Positions 42,313 to 51,321 of a DNA stretch of 64,000 nucleotides are shown here, one piece after another. Origin of the DNA: Rhodococcus sp. Leaf247 (GTDB lineage: Bacteria > Actinomycetota > Actinomycetes > Mycobacteriales > Mycobacteriaceae); the NCBI RefSeq assembly GCF_001426185.1, contig NZ_LMRP01000001.1, forward strand, positions 784,765-848,764, read 5' to 3'. The first letter of the stretch is position 1. Each line of letters opens with the position of its first letter. Made by a program: the position numbers and the translations under genes. The notes under the pieces were generated by a model, which ran no database searches, was not told the DNA's origin, and saw nothing but the letters and a program-made list of their open reading frames with translations.

Positions 42313-43197
42313 ATGACTGCCCGGTACGCACCGACGCTCATAGCTCTCGTGATCCTCACTGCGGCAACATCGATTGCTGCGCCGACGGCCGGGGCGCAGG
42401 ACGTGGACCCCTGCTCGATCGTGACGACGACACCCGAGGAAACTCCTGTCGTGGTCGTCACGACCACACCCGCGCCGACGTGCCTACCGGTCACCACCGA
42501 CCCGACCGTCACGACGACCACTGCTCCTCCGATCACGACAACTCTTGCTGTTCCGACAACTACCGCTGTTCCGACGAGTACTGCTGCTACGACGACCACT
42601 GCTGTGACGACCACTGCTATGACGACTTCTGCTGCTGCTTCGACGACCACTGCTGTGACGACTACCGGTACGCCGACGACCACTGTTCTGCCGACGACCA
42701 CGGACGCGGTCGCGACCGTCGATCTCACCACGACAACCTCTAGCACCCCGTCGACAACCGCCCCTCGGCAGCGGGCCGCGGTGTCTGCAGCCGGTATCGG
42801 AATCACCCTTGGCACCGTGACTTTGTCCGGTCCCGCGACCCCATCGCCCGGCACTACGTGGGTCGGCGCCGGGAACGCGTCGATCACGAGTGGCCTCGGA
42901 TCCTGGGTTGCGACGGTGACTCTCAGTCCGTTAGCCATCACGCAACCAGTCAGGTCCGCCTACACCGTCACCGACGGCTCGTACAGCGCGGCCCAGTCGA
43001 GCTGCTTGGGGTTGAGCCCCATGCCGGCCACCACCGTCGCGCTCGACTCGACGCCCCGAGAAGTGAAGAAGTCTCCCGCCGGTCTTGTGTCCACTCTGGC
43101 GTGTCTCACCAACTGGAACTACACGGTGTCTCTGCCCTTGCCGTCCACGCTGCTGTCCGGCACCTACACCGGAACGCTCACGCACTCGGTCGCCTGA
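42313..43197 (+). CDS. Secreted protein with Thr-rich stalk and C-terminal WxL-like domain
   Basis: A 294-residue protein with a signal peptide (1-29), a Thr/Ala/Pro-rich stalk at about 38-150 in which more than half the residues are Thr (VTTTTAPPITTT style), and a C-terminal beta domain (155-294). The domain has GSWVATVTLS, TNWNYTVSLPLP and a last strand GTYTGTLTHSVA that matches the end of the first gene's product. Two cysteine pairs are possible. The stalk is a likely O-mannosylation target. It starts one base after the DUF916-like stop and completes the cassette: two WxL-like proteins around one anchor protein. Confidence 0.72.
   Translation: MTARYAPTLIALVILTAATSIAAPTAGAQDVDPCSIVTTTPEETPVVVVTTTPAPTCLPVTTDPTVTTTTAPPITTTLAVPTTTAVPTSTAATTTTAVTTTAMTTSAAASTTTAVTTTGTPTTTVLPTTTDAVATVDLTTTTSSTPSTTAPRQRAAVSAAGIGITLGTVTLSGPATPSPGTTWVGAGNASITSGLGSWVATVTLSPLAITQPVRSAYTVTDGSYSAAQSSCLGLSPMPATTVALDSTPREVKKSPAGLVSTLACLTNWNYTVSLPLPSTLLSGTYTGTLTHSVA
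42424..42762 (+). repeat. Low-complexity Thr-codon tract
   Basis: Irregular trinucleotide tract of ACG, ACC and ACT codons with GCT and CCG, encoding the Thr-rich stalk. Codon use varies (ACT and ACC both frequent), unlike the GC-ending bias of neighbours. It is not a CRISPR array, as there is no spacer-repeat alternation. Confidence 0.75.
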
Positions 43198-43210
43198 CAG
43201 TCGCCCCCGC

Positions 43211-44581
43211 TCATTCGCCGGGTGCGGTGAGGTAGTCGTTGCCGTTGGAGTCGCGGATGTGGACGATGCCGTCGCGGAGCATGCGGTAGTGCCATTGTCT
43301 GCGGGTTTTCAATCCGTGGTGTCGGCGGCAGAGGGGTTCGAGGTTGCCGGTGACGGTCCAGCCGCCCCTCTGTGGGTCCGTGTGGTCGAACGGGACGACG
43401 TGGTCGAGGTCGCAGTCCTCGCTCGGTACGGCGCATCCCGGATGGACGCACGTCGAATACAGCGCTGTCACCACCGCCGCGACTGCCTCCGACGGCCGGT
43501 AGGTCAGCGCCCCGTCCGGAGGCGCGACGAAACCCCCGTGGCCGTCGGGGTTGTCGACGGCACGGTCCAACGCTGATGGTGGGAGCGTGCGGAGGTACTC
43601 GACCTGCTCTCTCACCTTCCTGGCTTTCGTGCTTCCCAGTTTCCCCGTGGTCGGGGTCCAGCCTGCTGGCATGCGGCGGGTGCGGCGAACTTCCCTGCCG
43701 TCGACCGGAACCGGTGGATCGTGCTCCGGGTCTGGTGGGTGGTGTTCGCTGTCCTGCGCGGCGGTGATGAGTGCTTGCCACGTCGCATCTTCGGCAATTC
43801 TCCGGGCCACATCAGCCGGAACAGGTCCCCACCCGACGAGGTGACCGGGTTCCCCCGCCAACCCCGCCGCCGTCGCAGCGTCGAGAACGATGACCGCATG
43901 GTTGGCCGGTGCGCCCGATACAGCTCCGGTCAAGAGAGCGTGCGCGGCGTCGAACAACCGCGCCGGCAACGAACTCGGATCGGTCACCCCACGCGCAGCA
44001 GCAGCAGCGATGTTCCGCCACATCCCGGCGACCTTCTCCGCCGGACCACGAATTATCAGCTCCGCCTGACCCCGAGGGAGTTTCCGCACCGTCGCCGCCC
44101 GCTCCAGCGCAGCCCGCTCCCGGACGACCCGGTGCCACTCCGCGTCGAAGTCGGCGAGGATCCGGTCGATCGCCGCCGCCACCGCACCCGGGGTGCACCG
44201 CGATGCGGCAGCGATCACCCGTTGCAGTAATGCTTCGGTTGCATTCGGAACCCCGGCAAGGGATCGGCACACCGTGCGAAACGCCGCGTACGCCAACCTG
44301 CCCGCAGTGAACGCTTCCTGCACCGCCGGACGAGCGGTACGGGTCAGGAACAGCCACTCGGTGACCGTGCCCGTGGACACCGACAATGCCGACGCGACCT
44401 CCGCCACCGCGCACGCCTCGGCGGCATCGGCGTCGAACACCCCACCGGGCCCGAGCACCGCGGGGCGCCGCGACTCCTCGTGAACGTAGGAGCACGACGC
44501 GGCGACGGTACGAGCGAACGAAGCCTGGGCGTCGACCTTCGCCGACACCAACACATCGACGGAAACTGTTGCGTCGTACAC
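43211..44581 (-). CDS. DUF222-HNH endonuclease-family protein (13E12-type)
   Basis: A 456-residue protein. A DUF222 region covers about 30-330 (VAEVASALSVSTGTVTEWLFLTRTARPAVQEAFTAGRL). A C-terminal HNH nuclease domain (about 385-440) has CVHPGC, then DLDHVVPFDH and GNLEPLCRRHHGLK, with intact His and metal-binding cysteines. This is the family of the mycobacterial REP13E12 elements. Members are multicopy and mobile-like, but no flanking repeats or att sites are evident here. Role unknown. GTG start at 44581; the frame is open further upstream without family similarity. Confidence 0.85.
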   Translation of the reverse strand: MYDATVSVDVLVSAKVDAQASFARTVAASCSYVHEESRRPAVLGPGGVFDADAAEACAVAEVASALSVSTGTVTEWLFLTRTARPAVQEAFTAGRLAYAAFRTVCRSLAGVPNATEALLQRVIAAASRCTPGAVAAAIDRILADFDAEWHRVVRERAALERAATVRKLPRGQAELIIRGPAEKVAGMWRNIAAAAARGVTDPSSLPARLFDAAHALLTGAVSGAPANHAVIVLDAATAAGLAGEPGHLVGWGPVPADVARRIAEDATWQALITAAQDSEHHPPDPEHDPPVPVDGREVRRTRRMPAGWTPTTGKLGSTKARKVREQVEYLRTLPPSALDRAVDNPDGHGGFVAPPDGALTYRPSEAVAAVVTALYSTCVHPGCAVPSEDCDLDHVVPFDHTDPQRGGWTVTGNLEPLCRRHHGLKTRRQWHYRMLRDGIVHIRDSNGNDYLTAPGE

Positions 44582-44661
44582 GAATTCACCCCCCGGTGAT
44601 GCCCGATCAGGCCGCCCCCCGACGACCTGACCACACAGTAACCCAACCCACCGACATACTT

Positions 44662-44693
44662 TCGGGTCACGCAGTCGGGTCACGCAGTCGGGT
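44662..44693. repeat. 13-bp tandem repeat upstream of the HNH gene
   Basis: TCGGGTCACGCAG is present twice head-to-tail (44662-44674 and 44675-44687), followed by a partial copy TCGGGT. It lies between the HNH gene and the WYL regulator, in the promoter region of the former. Confidence 0.7.
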
Positions 44694-44724
44694 GCGCTCC
44701 AGCTCGCGGCATGTCGATCGGCGG

Positions 44725-45690
44725 TCAACTGGATGAGGCCGAGTGCCTTTCGGCCAGGACTCTCGCGAGCTGGCTGATGCGTACGCGGGCTGCCTCCGGG
44801 GCGAGGATTTCGATGTGGTCGCCGAACTGGAGCAGTTGACGCACCGACTCGATGTCGGGGTAGCCGGCGACGACGGTGCATGTTCCTTTTTTCGGATCGG
44901 ATACGTCGTGGATGCGTTTGCCGAGGATGCGCCGCGCAAGGTCGAGACGGTCTTCCGGCAGTCGAAAGGTCACGCTGACACGACCTCGCCCCTCGGTGCG
45001 TTCCTTCAATGCGGCCCATCTGGTTCGGAGGGTTTCGTCAGGTGGGAGAGAGACTGGCGCGTCGAGTAGTTCGAAGGCCGAGAGTCGGTCCAGAGCGAAC
45101 AGCCGGCCATCTCCTCGGTAGTCGGCGACGAGATACCAGCGGCCGGACTTTGCCACGATCCCGTACGGGTCGACCACACGCGTCGAGGCTTCACTCTCGG
45201 CGCTACGCCGGTATCGGATTCGCAGTCGGCGGCGGTGCTGCAGGGCCGATGCCAGATCGGCGACGTCGACCGCTGTTTCCGAATCGGCGAACCACGGGGC
45301 GCTGTCCACCAGCACGAGGTCCGCCAGTCGCAGCGGGCTCGTGCCCGTGGGTGTCGCGGCCTGGCGGGCGGCGATCTTGCGTGCTGCCGACTCCCACATC
45401 GCCGACACGCCCATGCGCTCACGTTGCGCGCTGTCCAGACCCGCCAAGGAGAGGGCTTCCAACTCCGGCGGTTCCAGATGGGATGCGTTGAGCCGCGCAC
45501 CGGGGAGCAGGACGATTCCACCGCTGCGGCCACGTTCGGCATACACAGGCACTCCTGCTGCCGACAGGGCCTCGACGTCCCGCAGCACCGTCCGGCGCGA
45601 TACTTCCAGTCGCGCGGCGAGCTCGGTTGTGGTGGTGCGCTGGCGGGTCTGCAGTAACAACAAGAGATGCAGCAACCGGGAAGCCTTCAT
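44725..45690 (-). CDS. HTH-WYL domain transcriptional regulator
   Basis: About 321 residues. The N-terminal helix-turn-helix (1-60) contains TTTTELAARLEVSRRTVLRDVEALSAAGVPVYAERGRSGG. A WYL domain lies in the middle (about 140-215, RRLRIRYRRS and GRWYLVADYR), and a WCX-type C-terminal extension (about 240-315) follows. Such regulators sense ligands or nucleic acids. It is divergent from the VOC gene and probably controls it through the dyad at 45715-45727. The ATG at 45690 is preferred; a GTG 15 bases earlier is possible. Confidence 0.88.
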   Translation of the reverse strand: MKASRLLHLLLLLQTRQRTTTTELAARLEVSRRTVLRDVEALSAAGVPVYAERGRSGGIVLLPGARLNASHLEPPELEALSLAGLDSAQRERMGVSAMWESAARKIAARQAATPTGTSPLRLADLVLVDSAPWFADSETAVDVADLASALQHRRRLRIRYRRSAESEASTRVVDPYGIVAKSGRWYLVADYRGDGRLFALDRLSAFELLDAPVSLPPDETLRTRWAALKERTEGRGRVSVTFRLPEDRLDLARRILGKRIHDVSDPKKGTCTVVAGYPDIESVRQLLQFGDHIEILAPEAARVRISQLARVLAERHSASSS

Positions 45691-45714
45691 GCGTCCGATC
45701 TTCACAGAAAAGGT

Positions 45715-45727
45715 GACAGGTTCTGTC
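45715..45727. promoter_or_regulatory. Dyad operator between WYL regulator and VOC gene
   Basis: GACAG-GTT-CTGTC is an exact 5-bp inverted repeat with a 3-base centre in the 94-base gap between divergent genes, followed by GTGATAAG. The WYL regulator is the natural candidate to bind it. Confidence 0.5.
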
Positions 45728-45784
45728 GTGATAAGTCGGTGAACTGTGGCGGTACCGAGAATTCACCGAACCGAGGAGCGCTCC

Positions 45785-46150
45785 ATGCCCGCACCGAACC
45801 TGTTCTTGATCGGCGTCCGCGACGCCGAGGCCGCTACCAGCTTCTACAGCGATCTGTTCGATATCGAACCGGCCTTCACCAGTCCCCGCTATGTCGCTTT
45901 CCAGGTAGCTCCCGGCGTCTTGTTCGCGCTGTGGACCGGCTACGGCGACCACATGGTCCCGGACACCCCGCGCACGACCGAGGTCGGACTGATGGTGCCC
46001 GGGTCGGCGTCGGCCGTCGACGAGGTCTTCGCGAACTGGGTCTCGAAGGGAGTCCGTGTCGTCGAAAAGCCGCATGACGCTGTCTTCGGCCGCACGTTCG
46101 TGGTCTCCGACCCCGACGGCAACCTCGTCCGGGTCTCCCCGGTCGACTGA
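45785..46150 (+). CDS. VOC-superfamily (glyoxalase/bleomycin-resistance fold) protein
   Basis: A 121-residue single-domain protein, LFLIGVRDAEAATSFYSDLFDIEPAFTS at the start and VVSDPDGNLVRVSP at the end, the typical vicinal oxygen chelate fold. The catalytic metal ligands cannot be assigned with confidence, so it may be an isomerase, a dioxygenase-like enzyme or a drug-binding protein. The start at 45785 has GAGGAG upstream. Probably under the divergent WYL regulator. Stops are one base apart from the convergent MDR gene. Confidence 0.82.
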   Translation: MPAPNLFLIGVRDAEAATSFYSDLFDIEPAFTSPRYVAFQVAPGVLFALWTGYGDHMVPDTPRTTEVGLMVPGSASAVDEVFANWVSKGVRVVEKPHDAVFGRTFVVSDPDGNLVRVSPVD

Positions 46151-46151
46151 T

Positions 46152-47159
46152 CTACCGAACGACGACCACCTTGCCGATGGTGCCGCCGCTTTCCACCCGC
46201 CGGTGCGCATCCCGCAGGGTGTCCACGTCGAGAGGCGACAGGGTGGTGGTGCGGGTGCTTCGCAACGTCCCGTCGTCGATGAGGCGCGAGATCTCGTCGA
46301 GGATGGCGCGCTGAGATGTGCTCTCGGGCAATGACAACGGCACCGTGAACATCAGTTCCCAGTGCCAGGTCTGGCTTTTCGACTTCAGCGGCGTCAGGTC
46401 GAGGCCGACCGGATCGTCGATCGCGACGACCTGCCCGTGCACCGCCATGACCGCCGCATAGGTCTCGACGTTGCCCTCGGAGAACGGGGAGAACACGTAC
46501 TCGACGCCGTCCGGCGCCAGGGCACCGACCTCGTCCACGAGCGAGTGCCGATCCACGACGTGATGTGCGCCCATCTCCGTTGCCCAGTCGCGGGATTCGC
46601 CGCGTGATGCCGCGGCCACGACGGTGAGCGAGGTCAGTGCCCGGGCGAGCTGGATGATCATCGAGCCGGTACCGCCGGCGGCTCCCACCACGAGAAGTGT
46701 TCCGGTGCTGTCCTTTCCGAGTCCGAGCCGGACGAACAACGATTCCCATGCCGTGATGGCGGTCAGCGGCACGGCCGCGGCATCCGCGGCGGACAGTGAC
46801 GACGGCGCATGGCCGACGATCCGCTCGTCGACGAGCTGGTACTCGGCGTTGCTGCCGTCCCGAGCGATGGATCCTGCGTAGAACACTCGATCGCCCGGCA
46901 CGTACACCTGAGCGTCGGAACCTACCGCGACGACCTCACCGACGGCGTCGAAGCCGAGGATCTTCGGGCCGTCCGACGAGTCGAAGGAGGTACGAACCTT
47001 CGTGTCCACCGGATTGACGGAGACCGCGTCGACACGCACGAGGATGTCGAAACCGGTGGGAGAGGGAGTCTCTCGCTCGATCTGCACGAACGACGAGTCG
47101 GCGTCGACGGAGCCGGGTTCCGTGGAGACGATGGCAGAGTGAGTCGCGGGAATGCTCAT
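46152..47159 (-). CDS. Zinc-free MDR-family quinone oxidoreductase
   Basis: A 335-residue medium-chain dehydrogenase/reductase. The N-terminal GroES-like domain has ILVRVDAVSVNPVDTKVR and GFDAVGEVVAVGS. The NADPH-binding domain has LLVVGAAGGTGSMIIQLARAL. The structural-zinc cysteine cluster is missing, as in ZADH2/QOR1-type enzymes. It likely reduces quinones or enones with NADPH. It is last on the minus strand after sucCD but separated from it by a terminator. Confidence 0.85.
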   Translation of the reverse strand: MSIPATHSAIVSTEPGSVDADSSFVQIERETPSPTGFDILVRVDAVSVNPVDTKVRTSFDSSDGPKILGFDAVGEVVAVGSDAQVYVPGDRVFYAGSIARDGSNAEYQLVDERIVGHAPSSLSAADAAAVPLTAITAWESLFVRLGLGKDSTGTLLVVGAAGGTGSMIIQLARALTSLTVVAAASRGESRDWATEMGAHHVVDRHSLVDEVGALAPDGVEYVFSPFSEGNVETYAAVMAVHGQVVAIDDPVGLDLTPLKSKSQTWHWELMFTVPLSLPESTSQRAILDEISRLIDDGTLRSTRTTTLSPLDVDTLRDAHRRVESGGTIGKVVVVR

Positions 47160-47185
47160 ACCTCGACGGTAGTCCCCGGGAACGA

Positions 47186-47231
47186 CACGAGGGAGGCAGG
47201 GTTCCCGTGCGGGAAACCGGCCTCCCTCGTG
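47186..47231. terminator. Hairpin terminator downstream of sucD
   Basis: A perfect 12-bp inverted repeat CACGAGGGAGGC / GCCTCCCTCGTG encloses a nested GGTTCCC / GGGAAACC hairpin. It lies between the sucD stop and the MDR start, both on the minus strand. Confidence 0.72.
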
Positions 47232-47249
47232 CGAGAGAAGAAAGAGTGA

Positions 47250-48152
47250 CTACTTCTTCTCGAGGATCTCGCGCGCGAGGGCAGCGGTCTCGGACGGAGT
47301 CTTGCCGACCTTCACACCGGCCGCCTCGAGGGCGTCCTTCTTGGCCTGCGCCGTTCCCAGCGAGCCGGAGACGATGGCGCCGGCGTGGCCCATGGTCTTG
47401 CCCTCGGGAGCGGTGAAGCCGGCGACGTATCCGACGACGGGCTTGGTGACGTGCGCCTTGATGTAGTCGGCCGCACGCTCTTCGGCGTCGCCACCGATCT
47501 CACCGATCATGACGATGATCTCGGTGTCGGGATCGTTCTCGAACGCCTCGATGGCGTCGATGTGCGTGGTGCCGATGACCGGGTCGCCGCCGATGCCGAT
47601 GGCGGTGGAGAAACCGAAGTCACGAAGCTCGAACATCATCTGGTAGGTCAGGGTGCCCGACTTCGAGACGAGGCCGATGGGTCCCTTGCCGGCGATGTTG
47701 GCGGGCGTGATGCCGACCAGAGCCTCGCCGGGGGTGATGATGCCGGGGCAGTTCGGCCCGATGATGCGGGTCTTCTTGCCCTTCTCGACGTTGTAGGCCC
47801 ACGCGTACGCGCTGTCCTGCACCGGGATTCCCTCGGTGATGACGACGAGCAGCGGGATCTCGGCGTCGATGGCCTCGACGATGGCGTCCTTGGAGAATGC
47901 CGGCGGCACGAACGCGATGGACACGTCGGCTCCGGTCTTCTCCATGGCCTCGGCAACGCTGGCGAACACGGGCAGCTCGACGTCGGAACCGTCGGCTGCG
48001 GTGTGCTTGACCGTGGTTCCGGCCTTGCGAGCGTTGACGCCGCCGACGACCTGGGTGCCGGCCTTGAGCATCAGGGCGGTGTGCTTCGTACCCTCGCCGC
48101 CGGTGATGCCCTGGACGATGACCTTGTTGTTCTTGTTCAGGAAAATAGACAT
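47250..48152 (-). CDS. sucD: Succinyl-CoA synthetase alpha subunit
   Basis: A 300-residue subunit. It has the CoA-binding Rossmann domain ([20 protein letters not shown]), the hinge [16 protein letters not shown], and the phosphohistidine loop in [12 protein letters not shown]. It interconverts succinyl-CoA and succinate with ATP or GTP formation in the TCA cycle. It starts 14 bases after sucC. Confidence 0.97.
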   Translation of the reverse strand: MSIFLNKNNKVIVQGITGGEGTKHTALMLKAGTQVVGGVNARKAGTTVKHTAADGSDVELPVFASVAEAMEKTGADVSIAFVPPAFSKDAIVEAIDAEIPLLVVITEGIPVQDSAYAWAYNVEKGKKTRIIGPNCPGIITPGEALVGITPANIAGKGPIGLVSKSGTLTYQMMFELRDFGFSTAIGIGGDPVIGTTHIDAIEAFENDPDTEIIVMIGEIGGDAEERAADYIKAHVTKPVVGYVAGFTAPEGKTMGHAGAIVSGSLGTAQAKKDALEAAGVKVGKTPSETAALAREILEKK

Positions 48153-48166
48153 AGTTTCGGTGCCCT

Positions 48167-49330
48167 CTACTTCGCAGCCAGCTCGGCGGCCTTGTCGGCG
48201 CCTTCGTCCATGGTCTCGGCCAGTGTCACCAACGGGTGCGCAGCATCGGCGAGAATCTTCCGGCCTTCTTCGACCTTGTTGCCGTCCAGGCGGACGACCA
48301 GCGGCTTGGAGGCGGTGTCGCCCAGCGTCTTCAGAGCGCCGACGATGCCGTTGGCAACCGCGTCGCACGAGGTGATTCCGCCGAAGACGTTGACGAACAC
48401 GCTCTTGACCTGCTCGTCGCCGAGGATGACGTCGAGGCCTGCGGCCATGACCTCGGCCGAGGCGCCGCCGCCGATGTCGAGGAAGTTGGCGGGCTTGACT
48501 CCGCCGTGCGCCTCACCGGCGTAGGCGACGACGTCGAGGGTCGACATGACCAGTCCGGCACCGTTTCCGATGATGCCGACCTGTCCGTCGAGCTTGACGT
48601 AGTTGAGGTCGTTCTCCTTGGCCTTCGCTTCGAGTGGGTCCGCCGCGTCGGCGTCCTCGAACTCGGCGTGGCCCTTTTGACGGAAGTCCGCGTTGGCGTC
48701 CAGCGTGACCTTGCCGTCGAGAGCGAGGATCTCGTCGTTCGGGGTACGAACCAGCGGGTTCACCTCGACGAGGAGGGCGTCTTCGTTGATGAAGACTTCC
48801 CACAGCTTCTGGATCGTGTTGGCCGCGGCGTCGAGCACCTCGGCGGGGAGCTTGCCGGCTTCGGCGATCTGGCGCGCGAAGGCGAGGTCGACACCCTTGA
48901 CGGCGTCGACGGGGATGCGGGCGAGCGCGTCGGGGTTCTCCTCGGCGGTCACCTCGATCTCGACACCACCCTCGACAGAACACATTGCGAGGTAGGTGCG
49001 GTTCGTGCGGTCGAGCAGGAAGGAGATGTAGTACTCCTCCGCGATGTCGCTGGCTTCTGCGACGAGAAGCTTCTTGACGACGTGGCCCTTGATGTCGAGT
49101 CCGAGGATCGCTTCCGCGTTCGCCTCGGCCTCGGCGACGTCCTTGGAGTACTTCACGCCGCCGGCCTTGCCGCGGCCGCCGACCTTCACCTGGGCCTTGA
49201 CCATGACGGGCTTGCCGATTTCTTCGGCAATCTGTCGTGCACCGGCAACCGTGTCGGTGACACGTCCCGCCGACGTCGGAACCTCGTGCTTGGCGAAGAG
49301 TTCCTTCGCCTGGTATTCGAAGAGATCCAT
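48167..49330 (-). CDS. sucC: Succinyl-CoA synthetase beta subunit
   Basis: A 387-residue ATP-grasp subunit. [18 protein letters not shown] opens the protein; [17 protein letters not shown] and [36 protein letters not shown] follow. It forms the nucleotide site of the complex. First gene of the sucCD operon; a candidate promoter and dyad lie upstream at 49392-49422. Confidence 0.97.
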   Translation of the reverse strand: MDLFEYQAKELFAKHEVPTSAGRVTDTVAGARQIAEEIGKPVMVKAQVKVGGRGKAGGVKYSKDVAEAEANAEAILGLDIKGHVVKKLLVAEASDIAEEYYISFLLDRTNRTYLAMCSVEGGVEIEVTAEENPDALARIPVDAVKGVDLAFARQIAEAGKLPAEVLDAAANTIQKLWEVFINEDALLVEVNPLVRTPNDEILALDGKVTLDANADFRQKGHAEFEDADAADPLEAKAKENDLNYVKLDGQVGIIGNGAGLVMSTLDVVAYAGEAHGGVKPANFLDIGGGASAEVMAAGLDVILGDEQVKSVFVNVFGGITSCDAVANGIVGALKTLGDTASKPLVVRLDGNKVEEGRKILADAAHPLVTLAETMDEGADKAAELAAK

Positions 49331-49391
49331 CAGCTCACCATCTCGTCTGCGTTGACGCCCGCTCGAGGGGTAGGAGCGGGTCCGACTTGCG

Positions 49392-49422
49392 ACTGTAACT
49401 TTCCCCGATATGTCGATATCGG
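49392..49422 (-). promoter_or_regulatory. sucCD promoter with palindromic operator
   Basis: On the minus strand, TACAGT (49392-49397) is a -10 candidate. Immediately upstream, over the -35 region, is an exact dyad CCGATAT-GTCG-ATATCGG (49405-49422). The AT content of the dyad stands out. No known regulator consensus is matched with confidence. Confidence 0.5.
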
Positions 49423-49467
49423 CGCCCCGTACATCTTGTGGTTCAGATCACCGGTCGCCGATCGGAC

Positions 49468-51168
49468 CTACTCACCAGTACGAAACAGCAGGCCGCCTAC
49501 CAGCGCGGACGCCACAGCGCCGACCCCGCACACGAGCGCACCCGACGAGGGGGTGATCGCCGCGTCCGCATCGCCGACGAGCGCGCTGCATACGACCGCG
49601 GCCAGGGCGATTCCGGCTCCAACCTCGAGTGCCGCGCCACGTGCCGGTCGCGCCCGCGTCGCGATCACGGCGGCGACGCCCACCGCGACGGCCAGCGTCA
49701 GTCGGCCCCACACGTCCCACCCCCAGGGCAGCGAACCGATCCACCCGGCGGTGTCACCGTCGATGTCGTACACGGGGAGAAGCAGCCCGACGACGGACAC
49801 GGCTGCGGCGATACCCGCTGCCACGGCCACCCCGCGAGCTGCGGGGTCCAGGTCGCTCGTGTCGACACCGTCACGCTCCGAGGCGCCCGCTACCCCGATC
49901 GCGATCACGGCGAGCACACCCGTCGCGACGCCGAGGAGAAGCAACCATCCGCCGGACCCGATGCCCACTCCGTCGATGCCGACTCCCAACACGACGGCCT
50001 GCAGCACCGCGAAGGAGAGGGCGATGTGGCCGAGGACGATCAGCGCCGCGGCCGGCCGCACAGCCGAGGCGAACTCGGAGAAGAACAGCACCACGCCGAC
50101 GACGACGGTCACCAGAGCGAACAGCAGTACCGGTCGCTCGCCGGCCACGGCGGGCTGACGTCCGTCTGGGGCGGTGAGCAGCGGCAGCAGCGCGCTCGCA
50201 CCCAGGACCAGGCCCGTGAGGACGGTCGCCGCCCCGGCGATCATGTGTCGGCGTGACGTACTGCCAGCAGTACGAGCGGCCCGTGGCGCAGCGGATTCGA
50301 CCGCCCCGCCGGATCGCGCGACGACGAGCGCCGCCAGGGCCAGGGCGAGAACACCCACGACGCCCACCACCGGGCCCGGAGCGATGCCGATGCGATCACC
50401 GGCGCCGCCCGCACCGACCACCCGCACCAGGGCGACGGACGCGGCGGCCAGTGCCGTCCCGGCCAGAACCCCGGCCGCGACCTCACGACTCGACGATGTC
50501 AGCGCCACCGCGCACGCCACCAGCGCTGTCACCGCACACAGGGCGCCGCCGACGGCAAGAAGAATCGGACCGGCCACCAACGCAGGAGCCAGGAACACCG
50601 GATCGCTGCTGACGAAGGACGGCAGCACGAACGACGCGGCGACGGCCAACGCGCCGGCGATACCCAGTGCCACTGCGGAGGCAGATGCCGGCCGGCCGTC
50701 GTCGAACGGAGCGTCGTCCGACCTCGATGCCGCGACCATGGCGAGGACGCCCGCGGCGACGACCACGAGATGGCCGAGGACGACCGCGACCGAGCCCGGA
50801 CCGGGTGACAACTCGGCGGCAGTGACCGGACGGAACAATTCGAGCCGATCCGCATCGATCGCGGACACGAAGAGTTGGAGGTCGGCGACCGCCATGCCCA
50901 ACGACATGGCACCCACAGCGGTGACCACTGCCCCGGCAAGGAGGGTTCTGCCTCGGGCGAGCGCGAACAGCGCGACGATGGCGACCAGGATCCACACGAG
51001 CGCCGATGCGAGCGCGGCCGCGGTGCCGGGCCCACCGACTGCACTGCCGTCGGAACTTCTCACGACCCCGATCACGGGCGCGAGCGATACCGCGGCAGCC
51101 GCGATCGCGGTGAGGGCGACGGGGACCGTGACCCGCGCACGGGATACGAACTGTGTCGGCTGTGTCAC
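49468..51168 (-). CDS. Large polytopic membrane protein, function unknown
   Basis: A 566-residue protein made almost entirely of Ala/Val/Leu-rich membrane helices (about 14), with short polar loops. A longer basic loop lies near residue 290-305 (APRAARTAGSTSRRHMIAG). Its internal spacing suggests several similar blocks of about four helices, which I cannot verify by eye. No catalytic motif or transporter signature is recognised. It lies upstream of sucCD on the same strand and is divergent from the M23 peptidase gene. Confidence 0.65.
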   Translation of the reverse strand: MTQPTQFVSRARVTVPVALTAIAAAAVSLAPVIGVVRSSDGSAVGGPGTAAALASALVWILVAIVALFALARGRTLLAGAVVTAVGAMSLGMAVADLQLFVSAIDADRLELFRPVTAAELSPGPGSVAVVLGHLVVVAAGVLAMVAASRSDDAPFDDGRPASASAVALGIAGALAVAASFVLPSFVSSDPVFLAPALVAGPILLAVGGALCAVTALVACAVALTSSSREVAAGVLAGTALAAASVALVRVVGAGGAGDRIGIAPGPVVGVVGVLALALAALVVARSGGAVESAAPRAARTAGSTSRRHMIAGAATVLTGLVLGASALLPLLTAPDGRQPAVAGERPVLLFALVTVVVGVVLFFSEFASAVRPAAALIVLGHIALSFAVLQAVVLGVGIDGVGIGSGGWLLLLGVATGVLAVIAIGVAGASERDGVDTSDLDPAARGVAVAAGIAAAVSVVGLLLPVYDIDGDTAGWIGSLPWGWDVWGRLTLAVAVGVAAVIATRARPARGAALEVGAGIALAAVVCSALVGDADAAITPSSGALVCGVGAVASALVGGLLFRTGE

Positions 51169-51266
51169 GATGATCGACGGTAACGGGTCTCGGCCCGATC
51201 ACAGCTCGATGGACATCCGCGCCGCTTCGTCGTCGGGACACTTCCTCGAGTTTCGCCAGGACAAAC

Positions 51267-51282
51267 TGTGAGCCACCTCACA
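51267..51282. promoter_or_regulatory. CRP/GlxR (cAMP receptor protein) box
   Basis: TGTGAGCCACCTCACA is an exact match to the actinobacterial CRP/GlxR palindrome TGTGA-N6-TCACA. It lies 106 bases before the M23 peptidase start and 98 bases upstream of the divergent membrane-protein start, so either gene could be controlled. Confidence 0.75.
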
Positions 51283-51321
51283 AATCAGTGGCCAGGTCCC
51301 GTTTGGCTTGCGCCGCCCGCA

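Noticed and set aside
42424-42762. CRISPR or microsatellite
   Set aside because: In-frame Thr-codon tract of a stalk, without repeat-spacer structure.
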